A DNA stretch of 64,000 nucleotides from Colwellia sp. 75C3 (GCF_002836255.1 NZ_PJAU01000032.1:124001-188000); one strand, 5' to 3'; counted from the stretch's first letter, positions 19,987 to 31,882 are shown. The notes: a model not told the origin generated them from the letters alone. Translations and numbers: made by a program.

Positions 19987-20025
19987 CTCTTTTATATTTA
20001 GTTTACGGCTACTTCTTAGAACACA

Positions 20026-20056
20026 TAAAAAAGGACGCGATTAAGCGTCCTTTTTC
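20026..20056. terminator. Bidirectional terminator between nhaC-like gene and ligA
   Basis: AAAAAAGGACGC pairs with GCGTCCTTTTT around a 6-nt loop, with T runs on both strands. It serves two convergent genes. Confidence 0.88.
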
Positions 20057-20084
20057 TTATTTACTATGAAAAGTTAACTATTAA

Positions 20085-22172
<2,088 letters not shown>

Positions 22173-22243
22173 TTAGTAATACGTAATATTTAGGTGATGT
22201 TCAGGTGCTTTTTAGATGGATTTTACATATTTTTTAGAGTAAT

Positions 22244-22267
22244 AAAAACGGGCAGTAGCCCGTTTTA
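22244..22267 (-). terminator. Rho-independent terminator after zipA
   Basis: AAAACGGGC pairs with GCCCGTTTT across a 4-nt loop; on minus it is followed by TTTTTATT. This suggests zipA and ligA are at least partly separate transcripts. Confidence 0.85.
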
Positions 22268-22305
22268 CATAATAAAGAAGAATAAGGTAGTATGATTACA
22301 AACGG

Positions 22306-23481
22306 TTATTCCACCAAAGCAATACGACTTTTACGATCAAACTCTCGTATTTTACCTAAGTAGTGTTGCTCAGTTTGTTTAGTCATAACATTACGTTTAT
22401 CATCGATAACTTGTGCATTAAACTCTTGCGCTAACTGCTTAGCACCATTGAGCATTTGTTCGAAAACAGCCAAAGAATCACCTGCATTAGGTAGTGTCAT
22501 AAATAAACTAACACCTCGTGTAGCGAAGGTTTCCATACTATCTAAATCGAATGAGCCTGGATTCATGATGTTCGCCAAACTAAAAGTCACTCTACCGTTG
22601 CCAGCACTATCTTCATGGCGGTGAAAGATATTCATTTCACCATACTTTAAACCAAGGGTCAGTAAACTCGGTAATAATGCCGCACCAAACATTTGCTGAT
22701 TAGCTGGCATTACCACAGATAAAATAATGACCTGCGGTTCTAATTTAGTTTTACGTTTTTCGGGCGCTGTGACTGGTGTACTTTTTTGACTTTCAAAATC
22801 AATTTCTATTTGGTCACGCTTTAATGTGGCTTTTGATGGCGTTTTTTTAACGTTAATAGTTGGTTCACGGCTTGGTTTAGCTTGTGTAACCGGCTGTTCA
22901 TACAAAGGTTCAACGTAAACGCGTTTTTTTCGCTCGATAGGCGCTTGATTACTAGATTCATAAGAAGGTGCATTTGCTGGTGATAGCTCATCACCTAATT
23001 CTTCTTTAGTAAATTTGGTGCTATTATCTTCTACAGGACTTTCTTGAGAATCCTCTTTGAACCAGTCATCTTCAATACTGTTATCTAATACCTGAACAGG
23101 GCTATTATCAATTTTTTTAGCTTGATCTTCTGTAGACTGACCAGTAAGACCGCCTAAAACATCCTTTTTTATTAATATTTGGCTTTTAGATAGATCATCG
23201 GGTAACTGAACACCTGCGGTTACAACATGCTTAGCAATCGCCTCATCTTCAAGGTTTAGCTTGTCACTTTGTCCACTTGGTTTAACTTTTACTTGCCCAA
23301 CGCCATCTTGATCAAAGCCTTTGCGATCAAAGTCTCGTGTTATCGGATCGATCTTATCTTTCGATGCTTTTAATTTATAGGGATTTTTTTGTTTTCTTAT
23401 TATCCACAAGCCATGTATGAATATTGCGGTTATGACAATGGCACTAAGTATAATTAAGACGTTTCTGAAGTTATCTTCCAT
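22306..23481 (-). CDS. zipA: Cell division protein ZipA
   Basis: Membrane anchor that tethers FtsZ to the inner membrane at midcell. The 391 residues show the expected layout: an N-terminal membrane helix (residues 6-26, NVLIILSAIVITAIFIHGLW), a long charged and proline-containing linker (27-245), and the C-terminal FtsZ-binding domain (VIILSVVMPANQQMFGAALLPSLLTLGLKYGEMNIFHRHE onward). The position upstream of ligA and divergent from cysZ is the classic cysZ/zipA-ligA order, which strengthens the call since the linker is not conserved. A repeat element occupies the intergenic region on its 5' side. Confidence 0.95.
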   Translation of the reverse strand: MEDNFRNVLIILSAIVITAIFIHGLWIIRKQKNPYKLKASKDKIDPITRDFDRKGFDQDGVGQVKVKPSGQSDKLNLEDEAIAKHVVTAGVQLPDDLSKSQILIKKDVLGGLTGQSTEDQAKKIDNSPVQVLDNSIEDDWFKEDSQESPVEDNSTKFTKEELGDELSPANAPSYESSNQAPIERKKRVYVEPLYEQPVTQAKPSREPTINVKKTPSKATLKRDQIEIDFESQKSTPVTAPEKRKTKLEPQVIILSVVMPANQQMFGAALLPSLLTLGLKYGEMNIFHRHEDSAGNGRVTFSLANIMNPGSFDLDSMETFATRGVSLFMTLPNAGDSLAVFEQMLNGAKQLAQEFNAQVIDDKRNVMTKQTEQHYLGKIREFDRKSRIALVE

Positions 23482-23609
23482 TTCGAGCCTATTTACTCTC
23501 TTAAACTGTTTTTTATGCGATGTTTATCGCTGTATATTAACAGGAAACTTTATCAGAAATCAGATAGATTTGTAACAAGTTAATGTTTAAAAGTATGAAA
23601 GAAGCTTTT

Positions 23610-23875
23610 TACCCGTAACCAATCATGATGCCTGCTTCAGAGTGCTTGAGCTATTTCAATTCAAGGCGCTGTGATGAAATAATGGTTATTCCATTATAAG
23701 ACACAGCAACGATGAAGTGATGTTGCTCAAGCGCTTCTTCGATGGGTTTAAAATCACTTTATACGGCGTTAAATAATCAAACCATAGAATGACTATGCTT
23801 AAATAATTAATCTTGCCTAAAATCATTTAAATCCCCACTAAAACCCTGCACTTTGAATGGTAACGGGTATATACT
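23610..23875. repeat. Interspersed repeat, near-full copy A (TACCCGT-ACC ends)
   Basis: About 266 bp bounded by inverted ends: TACCCGTAACCAATCA on the left and AATGGTAACGGGTATA on the right. It is closely similar over its whole length, in the same orientation, to 57171-57432 (shared blocks include CAAGGCGCTGTGATGAAATA and CTTCTTCGATGGGTTTAAAA). It occupies most of the 434-bp zipA/cysZ gap. The internal GCTTGAGC/GCTCAAGC pair suggests a folded structure. It has no ORF. The right end supplies TATACT (23870-23875), a possible -10 for cysZ. Confidence 0.85.
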
Positions 23876-23915
23876 CTAGCGAAGAATATCAGTCACTTAG
23901 GAACACTTTAACTCG

Positions 23916-24671
23916 ATGTCACATTCACCGAAAAAAGCTAAACTTTTACCTATTGATCACAGTGGCGCCAGTTACTTTTTTAAAGGTTTTAGTTTGATAC
24001 GACAAAAAGGTATACGCCGCTTTGTCTTTATTCCTTTAGCAATCAATGTTTTATTGTTTAGTTTTGCCTTTTATTTTGTCTATCTAGAGCTTAATAGCTA
24101 TATGGAAATTATTATGGCGTGGTTACCTAGCTGGCTTGATTGGTTAAGCGTTGTACTATGGCCTTTAGCGGTGCTTACTGTTCTCGTCATTTTTTCTTTT
24201 GTTTTTAGCACAGTGGCTAATTGGCTTGCTGCCCCCTTTAATGGATTATTGTCTGAGAAAATGGAAGCTATTTTGTCCGGACAAAAAGCACCACAGGGCG
24301 AAATGCTCGACATAATAAAGGATATTCCTAGAACACTAAGTAGAGAATGGCAGAAGCTTAGTTATTACTTACCCCGTGCTATAGGCTTTTTCATTGTGTT
24401 GTGTGTTTTACCTATCTTAGGTCAAATAATTTGGTTTTTATTCATTGCTTGGATGATGGCAATACAATACAAAGATTATCCTTTTGATAATCATAAAATC
24501 CCCTTTGCACAAATGAAAGAAGTACTAAAGCAAAATAAAGGTCTTAGCTATAGCTTTGGTCTTACTGTGGCAGGATTTTCTATGATCCCCATTGTGAATC
24601 TTGTCGTTATGCCTGTCGCCATTTGCGGCGCTACTGCTTTATGGGTAGATTATTATCAAGATAAAGTATAA
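23916..24671 (+). CDS. cysZ: Sulfate transporter CysZ
   Basis: Inner-membrane protein mediating sulfate uptake for cysteine synthesis. The 251 residues have four main hydrophobic segments (about 38-60, 76-105, 155-180 and 210-240). The family motif GASYFFKGFSLIRQKGIRRFVFIPLAINVLLF lies near the N terminus and AAPFNGLLSEK sits before the central loop. Its place divergent from zipA matches enterobacteria. The ATG at 23916 follows AGGAA at a normal distance. Confidence 0.93.
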   Translation: MSHSPKKAKLLPIDHSGASYFFKGFSLIRQKGIRRFVFIPLAINVLLFSFAFYFVYLELNSYMEIIMAWLPSWLDWLSVVLWPLAVLTVLVIFSFVFSTVANWLAAPFNGLLSEKMEAILSGQKAPQGEMLDIIKDIPRTLSREWQKLSYYLPRAIGFFIVLCVLPILGQIIWFLFIAWMMAIQYKDYPFDNHKIPFAQMKEVLKQNKGLSYSFGLTVAGFSMIPIVNLVVMPVAICGATALWVDYYQDKV

Positions 24672-24809
24672 AAATCAAATAAATCGTTTAAGGTTCAGAT
24701 CTTTATCTCCTTTTTTATGCTATTTACTGCCCATTTATCGCGTTAGTACTAAAAATCGTATATATTTAAATTATATATAGAAACATAAACTTGAACGGAA
24801 GTGACTTAA

Positions 24810-25262
24810 ATGAAAGTAAAACAAGTTATTAAGCATTTTACATTACTTAGCATGGTAGCCGTTGGCGTTAGTGCTTGTTCTTCAACACAAGATATAGAAG
24901 AACAACCTACTCCAGCACCTGTTGTTTTAGAGCCAATGATTGAAGAGCCAATCGTTGAGGAGCCTGAAGTAGTCAGCGCAGTAATAAATAATGGTGTTAT
25001 TGATATTCCTGTATTGGAAGATGCCCAAGTTTTTGCCGAATTTAGCGACGCACTACCAGCGGTGATTAACTACTTCACCCAATCAACTGAAGTTCAAGTT
25101 ATCAGTTTTTATCAACAAGCCTTTGGTGAAGCCAATTCACAAGAGCGTAAACGTGACCGATTGACGTTAAAATACCAAGAAGGTAAAGAAAAAATGCGCG
25201 TTGTTATTTCACAACAGAATAAAAAACGCCAAGTAGATGTTATTATTGAAAGTAATGATTAA
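24810..25262 (+). CDS. Hypothetical lipoprotein
   Basis: A 150-residue protein with a lipoprotein signal peptide: a basic start (MKVKQVIKHF), a hydrophobic core and a lipobox VSAC at residues 20-23 giving the lipidated Cys23. Next comes a Glu/Pro-rich linker (residues 29-55), then a small domain ending in FYQQAFGEANSQERKRDRLTLKYQEG and a basic tail. The +2 residue is Ser, which favours the outer membrane. The domain is not recognised. A terminator follows the gene. Located after cysZ with about 140 bp between, its link to sulfate uptake is unproven. Confidence 0.75.
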   Translation: MKVKQVIKHFTLLSMVAVGVSACSSTQDIEEQPTPAPVVLEPMIEEPIVEEPEVVSAVINNGVIDIPVLEDAQVFAEFSDALPAVINYFTQSTEVQVISFYQQAFGEANSQERKRDRLTLKYQEGKEKMRVVISQQNKKRQVDVIIESND

Positions 25263-25306
25263 TACTCGCGATTAAACCTTAATAATATAGTTAAGTTACT
25301 AACAAG

Positions 25307-25343
25307 AAAAAGGGCTCAATGTTTTCACATTGAGCCCTTTTTT
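25307..25343. terminator. Bidirectional terminator between lipoprotein and M1 peptidase genes
   Basis: A 16-bp perfect stem (AAAAAGGGCTCAATGT and its complement) has a 4-nt loop with T runs on both sides, between convergent genes. Confidence 0.9.
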
Positions 25344-25369
25344 ATAACTAAAGTTACTTCGTTACTTCG

Positions 25370-27274
25370 TTACTTCAAAACACCATCCACTGTACCTTGG
25401 GCTAAACCATGGTAACCAGGGCGGGCTTGTTTATATACATCAAGAGCCCATGTCTTGTTCTCTGCTGTTTTGGCAAGCTCTTTATATAAAGGCACGATTA
25501 ACTTACGTCGACCAATGCTTTTTAGGTAAGTTGCCATTGCAGGATAAACATCTTTGTAACCGACACGAACTGATAATAAGTACCACGCATGAGTAATCTC
25601 TGCATTAGTACTATTTGTTAAATTAAATTCCTTATCTAAACTAGTCATACGTTCTAGGCTAGTATCTAACGGTAAGTTATTAATAAAATGCAACCATTCG
25701 TGTAATGTCCACTGTGCTGTTGGTAATTGTGTCAACGTTAACTCATTAGCAACTAACTGTTTTATTTGCTTATCAATGACCTTGAAGGCATTCGAAGTAG
25801 GCTGTGGCGCATAACTTGGTAAACCGGCGTTGAAGATCCACTCGTTTATTTCGCTATTGCTAACAATATTTGGATACTTATCAGTTAAATTAGCTTTTAA
25901 GTATTTAACAAAGTTATCAGTACCTAGACTTTCGAAAGCATGGCTATCAAAATACTCTAAAACAAAGGCATCAAAACGTTCGCGACCAAACTTCTCTTCT
26001 AGGAACATTAAAAATAATTGACCTTTAACATAAGGTACACCTGAAAATGCATCATCAGGATCACGGCCCTTTAAATCGATATAAAGTTTAGTATCACCCG
26101 TATCAAGTTCGAGTAATTCCGCATTTAAATCTTGTGCGCCAAGCGCTTGTTCCATTACGGCACGTTCAGTACCAAAAACGGCTTCCATAATACGGTTTTC
26201 AACATAGCTGGTAAAACCTTCGTTTAACCATAGATCGCGCCAGCTTTCGTTAGTAACTAAGTTACCTGACCAAGAGTGAGCAAGTTCATGAGCAATTAAA
26301 TTAACTAAACTTTTATCACCAGCAACAACTGTTGGTGTTATGAATGAAAGACGTGGATTCTCCATGCCGCCAAAAGGAAAGCTTGGTGGTAGCATCAATA
26401 AGTCGTAACGACCCCAACGATATTTACCATACATCTCTTCAGCCTTATCAATCATCGCCTGCGTATCATCAAATTCAGCAACGGCTGCATCTAAAATATA
26501 AGCTTCAGCATAAATGCCTGTTTGATGGCTCATGGCTTTAAACTGAAGGTCACCAACACCAATAGCAATTAAATAAGGAGGAATAGCTTGTGGCATTGAG
26601 AAGAAGTAATCGCCATCACGCTCTGTACCTGGTTCATTATTAGCACTCATTACCGCTAATAAGTCTTTATCGGTAGTAATACGCGCTGTATAAGTTACGC
26701 GAACACTCGGTGTATCTTGAATAGGGATCCAAGAACGCGCATGGATTGCTTGGTTTTGACTAAATAGAAAAGGTTTTTCTTTTCCGGCTGTTTGCTCAGC
26801 GGATAACCACTGTAAGCCTGAAGCTTTTTCTGTTGAGTTATAATAAACACGGACTTTTTTAGCATTAAATTGCGTATTTATCGTTAACTTACTACCTAAA
26901 ACATCATCGCGCTTAGCTAAGTCATAGTTCACTTTTACCCATTCGCCTTGGCTATTTTTTGCCATGATGCGGTGAATAACAAGGTCGCGTGTATCCAAAA
27001 TTAATGGCGCTTTGTTATCAGTTAACCAATCAAGTGATAATTCAGCAAAACCAGACAACGATTTGTTATCAAAATCGACATTAAGGTCAAGATACACGTG
27101 GGTCGCTTTTACTTGATCATAGTTAGCATAAGTATATGCATCTGTTAATGTAGAGACATTAACTTGTTTATGAGCGTCGTGTTGATGAACAGCGCCATCA
27201 TGTGCCCATGTAACGGGTGCTACAGACACAGTAAAAGTGCTGAGTAACAAGCAAAGTTTTGAAAAATGTTTCAT
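25370..27274 (-). CDS. M1-family zinc aminopeptidase (LTA4 hydrolase-like), exported
   Basis: A 634-residue protein with a Sec signal peptide (residues 1-24, ending VTWA). The M1 gluzincin core shows the exopeptidase motif GGMENP at 302-307, the zinc site [10 protein letters not shown] beginning at 329, and the third ligand Glu in NEGFTS at 351-356, i.e. HExxH-18-E. The C-terminal helical domain resembles leukotriene A4 hydrolase-type aminopeptidases. It is probably periplasmic or secreted, releasing N-terminal residues from peptides. The His-rich stretch after the signal ([12 protein letters not shown]) may bind metal. Single gene with a terminator on its 3' side. Confidence 0.92.
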   Translation of the reverse strand: MKHFSKLCLLLSTFTVSVAPVTWAHDGAVHQHDAHKQVNVSTLTDAYTYANYDQVKATHVYLDLNVDFDNKSLSGFAELSLDWLTDNKAPLILDTRDLVIHRIMAKNSQGEWVKVNYDLAKRDDVLGSKLTINTQFNAKKVRVYYNSTEKASGLQWLSAEQTAGKEKPFLFSQNQAIHARSWIPIQDTPSVRVTYTARITTDKDLLAVMSANNEPGTERDGDYFFSMPQAIPPYLIAIGVGDLQFKAMSHQTGIYAEAYILDAAVAEFDDTQAMIDKAEEMYGKYRWGRYDLLMLPPSFPFGGMENPRLSFITPTVVAGDKSLVNLIAHELAHSWSGNLVTNESWRDLWLNEGFTSYVENRIMEAVFGTERAVMEQALGAQDLNAELLELDTGDTKLYIDLKGRDPDDAFSGVPYVKGQLFLMFLEEKFGRERFDAFVLEYFDSHAFESLGTDNFVKYLKANLTDKYPNIVSNSEINEWIFNAGLPSYAPQPTSNAFKVIDKQIKQLVANELTLTQLPTAQWTLHEWLHFINNLPLDTSLERMTSLDKEFNLTNSTNAEITHAWYLLSVRVGYKDVYPAMATYLKSIGRRKLIVPLYKELAKTAENKTWALDVYKQARPGYHGLAQGTVDGVLK

Positions 27275-27327
27275 TACATTTTATACCTTAAAATTAAATA
27301 GTCGCACTCAAATAGAGCACAGACAAA

Positions 27328-27363
27328 ACAGGCCTGTAGATTACTGCGAATCGACAGGCCTGT
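27328..27363 (-). terminator. Paired ACAGGCCTGT palindromes after motY, possible terminator
   Basis: Two copies of the self-complementary 10-mer ACAGGCCTGT (27328-27337 and 27354-27363) flank a 16-nt spacer and can fold into one 11-bp stem. On minus, TTTTGTC follows, a weak U-tract. It lies 85 bp after the motY stop and 55 bp before the M1 peptidase start, so it could terminate motY or act as an operator. Confidence 0.5.
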
Positions 27364-27448
27364 TCAATACTTAACTTTAGTTTTTTACTCTTTCTATGGC
27401 GTTAATTAGCAAGTTTTATTTACAGCGCTGAATAAAAACGCAATAAAC

Positions 27449-28345
27449 TTAAGGTTTTTGCATTTGAATGACTACTCTACGGTTTTTTCCGCGACCGAGG
27501 GTAGTATCATTAGAAGAGATATGACGCTTTTCACCATAGCCTTTTGCTTCAATTCGGCTAACTTCAATACCATTTTGTACGAAGTAGTCTCTGATCTTGG
27601 CAGCACGGCGTTCTGATAACTTCAAATTTGACCAACGACCACCATAACTATCAGAATAAGCGTCGATCAATACTAATTCTAATTCTGGATCTAGACTCAA
27701 ATATTCACGAATCATTTCGATACGTCTTTGTGATGCTTTAGTGAATTTATCACTACTTGATTGATAGTTTAGTACCGTATAAGAAATATCATCAAAGCTG
27801 TAATTCAATAAATTTCCGACACAGCCAACAAAATCTCTATAAGCTTTTTTAAAGCGTGCCGTTGATAGGCCAACAGAAATTTTATCTTGGTCGCTATACC
27901 AGTCATCATAATAAAAGGTAGGACTCATGCCCTGCTCTAATTCACTTAACATAGTCCAAGCAACTTTTTTCGGTAGGCTCGGATTAAATTGTTTATGTAA
28001 TTTCATATTCGCTAAAGTGCGTGAACCTACGCCAGGTTGCCAGTTAGGTGCAACACTACGAACTTCAGCTAAAGAGTAATTATCGGGTAATAGCATCATA
28101 TCTAGCTCAAATTCCATATTAAGCTGACGACTCGCTTTTGCTGAAAATCGTGCTTCACCATAGCGAGGGATTTGGTGTGATAAGGTGCATTGTAGACGAG
28201 AATCATCCGATAACTGCCATTTAGACGTATGGATATCTGCGCTATATTGACGTATGCCTGCTTTTACATCACTAACAAGTAAACTAGCCATTAAGCTAGT
28301 TATTACAAGAAAATATGTACTCATTGATGTGATTATATGTTTCAT
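27449..28345 (-). CDS. motY: Sodium-driven flagellar motor protein MotY
   Basis: T-ring component that helps assemble the Na+-driven PomAB stator around the basal body. After a signal peptide (to about residue 30) comes the MotY N-terminal domain, with GIRQYSADIHTSKWQL and RYGEARFSAKASRQLNMEFELDM. The C-terminal OmpA-like peptidoglycan-binding domain from about residue 190 holds LVLIDAYSDSYGGRWSNLKLSERRAAKIRDYF and RGKNRRVVIQM. A TTG six codons upstream is open, but ATG at 28345 starts a typical signal peptide. It is divergent from rnt, an arrangement I recall from vibrios and Shewanella. Other flagellar genes are not in the window. Confidence 0.93.
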   Translation of the reverse strand: MKHIITSMSTYFLVITSLMASLLVSDVKAGIRQYSADIHTSKWQLSDDSRLQCTLSHQIPRYGEARFSAKASRQLNMEFELDMMLLPDNYSLAEVRSVAPNWQPGVGSRTLANMKLHKQFNPSLPKKVAWTMLSELEQGMSPTFYYDDWYSDQDKISVGLSTARFKKAYRDFVGCVGNLLNYSFDDISYTVLNYQSSSDKFTKASQRRIEMIREYLSLDPELELVLIDAYSDSYGGRWSNLKLSERRAAKIRDYFVQNGIEVSRIEAKGYGEKRHISSNDTTLGRGKNRRVVIQMQKP

Positions 28346-28575
28346 AATTTTGCACAATATCAATAGCAGTAACAGGACAATTCACTTTATCCTGTATGGG
28401 ATAGATAGGGTATCGCCCTAAAGTTCTATAACTTTAGCATTTTATCGGTAAAAAATCGCTTTAGCGGATAAATAAATAGACTTAATGACTTATAAGCGAT
28501 CTTCACAGTCGTTTTTAAATAAACTTTCTGCGATAATAATCAGCATTATTTGAAATCTCTATTACATAGTGACCA

Positions 28576-29259
28576 ATGCCTGAATCAAGTTCTATAGATA
28601 CCCAGCAAAAAAAACAACTTAATACTGACAAAGTTAAAAGCAAGTTTGCTCAACGATTTCGCGGTTACTTCCCCGTTGTTATTGATGTAGAAACAGCCGG
28701 TTTTAATTCCCAAACAGATGCACTACTTGAGCTTGCTGCTTCAGTATTACATTTAGATGAAGACACCGGTGATTTCTCTATCGATGAAACAATACAGTTT
28801 AACATCGAGCCATTTGAAGGTGCTAATCTTGAACCAAAAGCGCTGGAATTTACCGGTATAGACCCAACAAACCCATTACGCGGTGCAGTTGATGAAGACG
28901 AAGCACTTAAAGTGCTGTTTAAAATGGTTCGAAAAAAGATGAAAGCGGCGGGTTGTCAACGCGCAATTATTGTTGCTCATAATGCAGCCTTTGATTTAGG
29001 TTTTTTAAATGCGGCTACCGAGCGCTGTAATATTAAACGCAGTCCTTTCCATAGCTTTGTCAGTTTTGATACCACTACCCTTGCAGGTCTTGCTTTAGGT
29101 CAAACTGTGCTAGCAAAGGCTTGTATCGCTGCCAAGATAGACTTTAATAATAGTGAAGCACACAGCGCATTATATGACACTGAAAAAACAGCTGAGCTAT
29201 TTTGTCATATCGTTAATAAGTGGCGAGCACTAGGTGGTTGGCCGTTAGTTGAAGAATAA
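28576..29259 (+). CDS. rnt: Ribonuclease T
   Basis: 3'-5' exonuclease of the DEDDh group that trims tRNA and other stable RNA 3' ends. The 227 residues show Exo [23 protein letters not shown] near residue 35, Exo [15 protein letters not shown] near 140, and Exo [17 protein letters not shown] near 195 with the catalytic His. The N terminus has about 20 extra polar residues before the core. It starts at ATG 28576 and is followed by a strong terminator. Divergent from motY. Confidence 0.96.
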   Translation: MPESSSIDTQQKKQLNTDKVKSKFAQRFRGYFPVVIDVETAGFNSQTDALLELAASVLHLDEDTGDFSIDETIQFNIEPFEGANLEPKALEFTGIDPTNPLRGAVDEDEALKVLFKMVRKKMKAAGCQRAIIVAHNAAFDLGFLNAATERCNIKRSPFHSFVSFDTTTLAGLALGQTVLAKACIAAKIDFNNSEAHSALYDTEKTAELFCHIVNKWRALGGWPLVEE

Positions 29260-29309
29260 GTTGAGTCTTAACAACTAAACGAAAGGCTTAACACTAATAT
29301 TTAGACATA

Positions 29310-29335
29310 AAAAAACCGCTTTCGCGGTTTTTTTT
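29310..29335 (+). terminator. Rho-independent terminator after rnt
   Basis: AAAAACCGC pairs with GCGGTTTTT around a TTTC loop, followed by eight or more T on plus. The A-run could also serve the convergent peroxiredoxin gene. Confidence 0.88.
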
Positions 29336-29387
29336 ATTTTTGCATTTGAGATAGTAAATTTAGTAATTAACTATCTCATTAGCAAAA

Positions 29388-29993
29388 TTATAACTGATCA
29401 GCATTGTCAGTAAGGTAAGCTGCAACGCCTTCTGGAGAAGCCGTCATGCCTTTATCACCTTTGTTCCAACCAGCTGGACAAACTTCGCCGTGGTCTTGGT
29501 GGAATTGTAGTGCATCAACCATACGTAACATTTCATCTACATCACGACCTAGTGGTAAATCGTTAATTACTTGATGACGTACATTGCCTTCTTCATCAAT
29601 TAAGAAAGAACCACGGAATGCAACACCAGCTTCAGGATGTTCAACGTCGTATGCTTTACAAATTTCATGCTTAGTATCAGCAACTAAAGTGTATTGTACT
29701 GGACCAATACCACCTTCATTTACTGGAGTGTTACGCCATGCGTTATGTGAGAATTGTGAATCGATAGAAACACCAATTACTACTACGCCACGGCTTTTAA
29801 ATTCTTCCATGCGGTGATCAAAAGCTAAAAGCTCAGATGGACAAACAAAAGTAAAATCTAATGGATAGAAAAATACTACTGCTTTTTTACCGCTAATTGC
29901 TTCGCTTAATGTAAAGCTATCAACAATTTCACCGCTACCAAGTACTGCTGCTGCAGTGAAATCTGGTGCTTGACGACCAACTAATACACTCAT
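29388..29993 (-). CDS. 2-Cys peroxiredoxin (AhpC/Prx1 type)
   Basis: Reduces hydrogen peroxide and organic peroxides. The 201 residues contain the peroxidatic cysteine in FTFVCPSELLAF (about residue 50) and the resolving cysteine in EVCPAGWNKG near the C terminus, the arrangement of typical 2-Cys enzymes, plus the GGxG loop (NEGGIGP) linked to overoxidation sensitivity. The frame extends four codons upstream, but ATG at 29993 has GGAG 7-8 nt before it and gives MSVLVGRQAPDF. It lies downstream of grxD on the same strand, forming an oxidative-stress cluster with sodB. Confidence 0.94.
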   Translation of the reverse strand: MSVLVGRQAPDFTAAAVLGSGEIVDSFTLSEAISGKKAVVFFYPLDFTFVCPSELLAFDHRMEEFKSRGVVVIGVSIDSQFSHNAWRNTPVNEGGIGPVQYTLVADTKHEICKAYDVEHPEAGVAFRGSFLIDEEGNVRHQVINDLPLGRDVDEMLRMVDALQFHQDHGEVCPAGWNKGDKGMTASPEGVAAYLTDNADQL

Positions 29994-30069
29994 TTTATGC
30001 TCCAATTTTATTTATGTTTAATTTACCTACCGACAAATATTATCGCAGGTCTATGTTAAGTAATCTGTA

Positions 30070-30420
30070 TTATGCTTCTGCTGAACTATCTTCTGCTGAG
30101 GCATGCTTAGCCGCTGCTGCTTTAACTAAGGTTTGTAATTCACCTTGTTGAAACATTTCCATAATAATATCGCAGCCGCCAACTAACTCGCCTTCAACCC
30201 ATAATTGTGGGAAAGTAGGCCAATCAGCATATTTAGGTAATTCCGCACGGATATCAGGGTTTTGTAAAATATCAACATAAGCAAATTTCTCTTCACAAGA
30301 AATTAATGCTTGTGACGCTTGTGATGAAAAACCACAATTTGGTAATTTAGGAGACCCTTTCATATATAGCAAGATTGTATTTTCGCTAATTTGTTCTTTA
30401 ATGCGCTCAATTGTATCCAT
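30070..30420 (-). CDS. grxD: Monothiol glutaredoxin (Grx4 family)
   Basis: CGFS glutaredoxin that binds and transfers [2Fe-2S] clusters, often with BolA partners. The 116 residues contain KGSPKLPNCGFSSQ, with the active Cys at 29, plus WPTFPQLWVEGELVGGCDI for glutathione binding. The C-terminal AAAAKHASAEDSSAEA tail is an alanine-rich extension. The ATG is at 30420. It is divergent from sodB and upstream of the peroxiredoxin (gap about 75 bp), consistent with shared iron or redox control, though I found no clear Fur box in the 267-bp gap. Confidence 0.96.
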   Translation of the reverse strand: MDTIERIKEQISENTILLYMKGSPKLPNCGFSSQASQALISCEEKFAYVDILQNPDIRAELPKYADWPTFPQLWVEGELVGGCDIIMEMFQQGELQTLVKAAAAKHASAEDSSAEA

Positions 30421-30687
30421 AGTACCCTCTATTAATTAATACTTATTCTATTCTTTTGTATCGATATATCTTACATATGGAGATAAAAAATAAATTATCA
30501 ACTCTTTTCAATACAACATAATGGAATAAGTACTATTATCTAAAACTGCTTAGCTATTGATTTTAAGATGTATAGCCTTGATAATTGCCTGAACAATACC
30601 AATATATAAATAATACTTGAGTATTTTACTCAAGTTTATATAAAAACACACCAATTTTTGATTAAAATTTACAATTAGGAGAGCATA

Positions 30688-31269
30688 ATGTCCATTGAAT
30701 TACCTGCATTACCTTACGAGCAAGATGCATTAGAGCCACACATTTCTGCAGAAACATTATCATTCCATTACGGCAAGCATCACAACACTTATGTTGTAAA
30801 ACTTAATGGTTTAATTGGCGGTACTGAATTTGAGAATAAAAGCTTAGAAGAAATTGTTAAAACTTCTTCAGCTGGTATTTTTAATAATGCAGCACAAATA
30901 TGGAATCATACTTTTTATTGGAATAGCTTAGCGCCAAATGCTGGTGGTGAACCAACTGGTGATTTATTAGCAGCAATCATTAGTAACTTCGGTTCTTTTG
31001 CTGAATTTAAAGCTAAGTTCACTGATAGCGCTATCAATAACTTTGGCTCTAGCTGGACTTGGTTAGTAAAAAATGCTGATGGCAGCCTAGCTATTGTTAA
31101 TACTTCAAATGCCGCAACTCCATTAACTGACGAAGGTGTTACGCCACTTCTTACCGTAGATTTATGGGAACATGCTTACTACATTGATTACCGTAACGTA
31201 AGACCTGATTACCTTAACGGTTTCTGGGCATTAGCTAACTGGGATTTTGCTCAAGCTAACTTTAGCTAA
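30688..31269 (+). CDS. sodB: Iron superoxide dismutase
   Basis: Converts superoxide to oxygen and hydrogen peroxide in the cytosol. The 193 residues show metal ligands His27 (HYGKHH), His74 (IWNHTFYW), Asp158 and His162 ([15 protein letters not shown]). Gln70 in NNAAQIWNH is the position typical of iron rather than manganese enzymes. Ribosome site AGGAGA lies about 6 nt before ATG 30688. Peroxide made here can be removed by the nearby peroxiredoxin. Confidence 0.97.
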   Translation: MSIELPALPYEQDALEPHISAETLSFHYGKHHNTYVVKLNGLIGGTEFENKSLEEIVKTSSAGIFNNAAQIWNHTFYWNSLAPNAGGEPTGDLLAAIISNFGSFAEFKAKFTDSAINNFGSSWTWLVKNADGSLAIVNTSNAATPLTDEGVTPLLTVDLWEHAYYIDYRNVRPDYLNGFWALANWDFAQANFS

Positions 31270-31286
31270 TATAAACAAAATCTATT

Positions 31287-31326
31287 TATACCCGTTCCAT
31301 TTATTCCTTAATTGGTAACGGGTATA
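31287..31326. repeat. 40-bp end-to-end palindrome of the TACCCGTTACC repeat family
   Basis: TATACCCGTTCCA at the left and TTGGTAACGGGTATA at the right are the same inverted ends as the 262-266-bp copies, joined by about 12 bp. It lies 17 bp past the sodB stop, where it could form a hairpin in the mRNA. Confidence 0.75.
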
Positions 31327-31853
31327 TACCTCAAAATTCCTGCTCAGTTATACCTCATAAATAAAACATATAACTTCAACACTTCAATTCAAAATAACTT
31401 CACCTGATTTTTCAGACATAAACCCCCAAGCTATTTACATTAGATTTTTTAATCTACAAAATAATCTCAAGTTTATTTAATGAATAAACAAGCATGTTAT
31501 TCTAAGTTAGCTTCACAGACATATTCTATACTTGAATAAAAATTCAACCTACAGGCCTTTAATTCGATGTTAAACACCTGATTCATGAATAATTACGCAT
31601 TAAATTAGCATAGCCAAAACCCAACTAATTCGCATTAGTTTTTCTAATGTAAAAACTACATTTTTTGTAGGTTGTCGGAATAAATAAAGACGATTAAGAT
31701 AGCTTTGTTTTCTGAGTTAGCGCAATGATTTTTTACTCTTTCTCCCAAAGAGCTATCATTAACTAGATTACTCTGAATTGATATTGACTATCTTTTCTCT
31801 CTGACATGTTTCTTGGAATTTAACTTCCTTCTATCAACTTGATATTTAAGTTG
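31327..31853. other. Long AT-rich gap with no gene
   Basis: Between the sodB-side palindrome and the orphan terminator there is over 500 bp with no ORF of convincing length or ribosome site. Small hairpins (for example around TTAATCTA near 31450 and CTACATTTTTTGTAG near 31660) are present. A non-coding RNA ending at the downstream terminator is possible but unproven. Confidence 0.5.
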
Positions 31854-31882
31854 GCCCGCACTTAGTTTGCGGGCTTTTTTTT
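31854..31882 (+). terminator. Orphan plus-strand terminator
   Basis: GCCCGCA pairs with TGCGGGC around CTTAGTT, followed by eight T. It works only on plus, yet the nearest plus-strand gene, sodB, ends almost 600 bp upstream and the next gene is on minus. It may end a long sodB 3' region or a small RNA. Confidence 0.75.
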
